Shown here one piece after another: positions 62,701 to 64,000 of a DNA stretch of 64,000 nt. Every line of letters starts with the position of its first letter. The stretch's first letter is position 1. The DNA comes from Pegea sp. RAD2-039. Its lineage: Eukaryota; Chordata; Thaliacea; Salpida; Salpidae. The notes under the pieces are model-generated. The model made no database searches, was not told the DNA's origin, and saw only the letters and a program-made list of their open reading frames with translations. The position numbers and the translations under genes were made by a program. The stretch covers positions 682,001-746,000 of the forward strand of contig JAQGEQ010000380.1 of assembly GCA_034620365.1 (NCBI GenBank). The letters run 5' to 3'.

Positions 62701-64000
62701 AATATTTGTAAAATTATAGTTTTGGTTTCCTATTGGAAGAAAACAACTATTTACGTAATTTGAAAAATATCTAGTAACATAAAAAGGTAAGACAATGTTA
62801 GAATAATCTGTAAAGACAAATTCTTTGAAATGTCAGAGTTTTATGGAATTTCAATGATATCTTTTTTCTCTAACCTTAAAAGTTTTTTAAGAAAATGTTT
62901 TAATGAATAGTCATAAAGGAGAAAATTACCAAAATTTAGAGAAACTTAAATATGCAATTTTCAAATATAGACTATTAGCTTTTGACGTATTTTTCATAAA
63001 ACGTTTATGATTCATTCAAAAATTAATAAGAAACATTTAAGTTGAATTGCATAATGATACAAAGAGTTAATCACCTTTTTAAACTCAGAAGATAAGTCTT
63101 TAACAGTGATAAAGTAATCATCAACACCTTTTGTTTCATTCCATACAATTTCTATTGAGTTACTACTTTGGCTGTTGACTTTGAGGCCATTAGTTTTTCC
63201 AGGCTCTAATGAAATAAAAAACTTAAATTGTTAAGACTTAAACTATAATACTTTATCACCTAAAGTTTTTCGATGAACATGAGTATAAAGTTTGTCAGAT
63301 AACTTATCAAAACTATATTCTAAATAAAAACAAACTTGTAAGTATTGTAAAGTTTGTAGGCTTAGGAATTATTCCATCTTCATCAATAAAAGATAAATCT
63401 AATTGATAATTTGTTGCTGGCTGAAGTGATTCAAAAGCAATAGAGTTTGTGAAAGATATCTTTTCAGCCAAAGCCTCACCACTGTCGATGTTTCTTAAGT
63501 TCACATTGTAACCCCTAGAAATATTTGATAATGTCAGTTGATATAAAACTGCATCATATCAAATAGTATATAACACAAAATTTGTTTACAAGTTTTTATC
63601 TATAAAGAAAAAAAATAACAAACGGTTCTGAAAATATTCACTTTTCGAATTCGAGATTTTTTAAATTTAATGATAATTATTTCAATTAAATGGTTTTAAT
63701 TTCAATTGAAACAACTTATATACAAATCAAAGACTTTTAATAAAAGAAACTAACTTTATGGTTGAAATTGAGGTTGGCGTGTTCCAGCTTATAGAAAAAG
63801 ATTTGTCAGAAATATCATTCAATACAATCAAAAAGTCATTTTCACCTCCTGTTGAAATACAAACATTTTTAGAACTTTTTGGTTTTTGTAAGTTAAAATT
63901 TAATTTCTCACTTGTGTAATCGGTAGTTGTAACTGATAAGCTTTCGCCAAAATTGTTTTTTGCGGATATTGTGAAATTGTAAGTAGTTGCTGGAGATAAG
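53782..64000 (-). CDS. Single-pass membrane protein with FN3, SEA and EGF repeats (5' end outside window)
   Basis: Thirty-two exons give 1932 codons plus stop: 64000-63912, 63848-63755, 63514-63336, 63205-63075, 62654-62528, 62385-62260, 62166-62035, 61918-61658, 61601-61338, 61266-61009, 60940-60796, 60714-60578, 60524-60416, 60364-60210, 60153-59881, 59819-59559, 59476-59234, 59037-58780, 58696-58516, 58441-58332, 58228-58127, 58048-57688, 57453-57077, 56999-56822, 56764-56658, 56598-56338, 55807-55624, 55164-55067, 54817-54458, 54313-54238, 54134-54094, 53903-53782. In order: one partial and twelve FN3-like domains, SEA1, seven EGF domains (most calcium-binding, D-I-N-E-C type), SEA2, two EGF, SEA3, four EGF, a membrane helix (VLIIVGVIGGLLLLLLIILI) and a short basic tail (RKRKQRKLSFP). 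It is an adhesive or mucin-like cell-surface protein. No orthologue name is assigned. Confidence 0.9.
55484..55515. repeat. Short ATGT / AT microsatellite in an intron
   Basis: Four ATGT-type units run into a TA dinucleotide run inside the 459-nt intron between exons 27 and 28 of the FN3/SEA/EGF gene. Confidence 0.8.

Noticed and set aside
1-64000. CRISPR array, bacterial operon, rRNA or prophage content
   Set aside because: No regularly spaced direct repeats, ribosome binding sites or rRNA segments were seen; spliced animal genes are present throughout.

Overview
The window is AT-rich nuclear DNA from an invertebrate-type animal. The genes are metazoan orthologues (ERMP1, MRG15, KICS2, PDCD7, POLK, UGCG, MICU1, POR, and a large FN3/SEA/EGF membrane protein). 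They are split by many GT-AG introns, most only about 45-60 nt long, with a few of 170-430 nt. Exon limits below were placed by hand. For every multi-exon gene except POLK the exon lengths sum to a whole number of codons and the phases join. The species cannot be named from sequence alone; short introns, AT richness and possible spliced-leader acceptors would suit several lophotrochozoan or flatworm-like groups.

Layout. 1-111: 3' end of an unidentified plus-strand gene, then a retrotransposon 3' fragment. 1970-6425 (-): ERMP1, 15 exons. 6648-7539 (-): unknown Lys/Ser-rich protein. 8730-9250: 3' end of a second non-LTR element. 10571-11518 (+): intronless MRG15. 12193-19904 (-): head-to-tail cluster POLK > PDCD7 > KICS2, with only 96 bp between POLK stop and PDCD7 start and two coding minisatellites next to that junction. 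22691-25120 (+): UGCG. 27900-28265: LTR-like and SINE-like fragments. 29642-32524 (-): MICU1. 33720-35330: decayed coding remains, including a sushi/VWD gene fragment. 36100-41030: a damaged CR1/jockey-type retrotransposon with nested derivatives. 41651-45009 (+): POR. 46000-46390: a tRNA-derived SINE. 46676-52060: an inverted repeat pair flanking a homeodomain + C2H2 zinc-finger gene that carries two in-frame TAA codons. 53782-64000 (-): 32 exons of a single-pass membrane protein whose 5' end lies outside the window.

Most genes are unrelated housekeeping functions: lipid glycosylation, ER electron transfer and proteolysis, mitochondrial calcium gating, translesion synthesis, minor-spliceosome function, nutrient signalling and chromatin. 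The sequence shows no shared pathway. The points most worth following are a 3' splice acceptor just upstream of most start codons with no visible 5' exon (trans-splicing?), the tight POLK-PDCD7 spacing, the 14-bp duplication that breaks the POLK frame, the inverted-repeat-flanked homeodomain/zinc-finger gene, and the alternating FN3-SEA-EGF architecture of the last gene.
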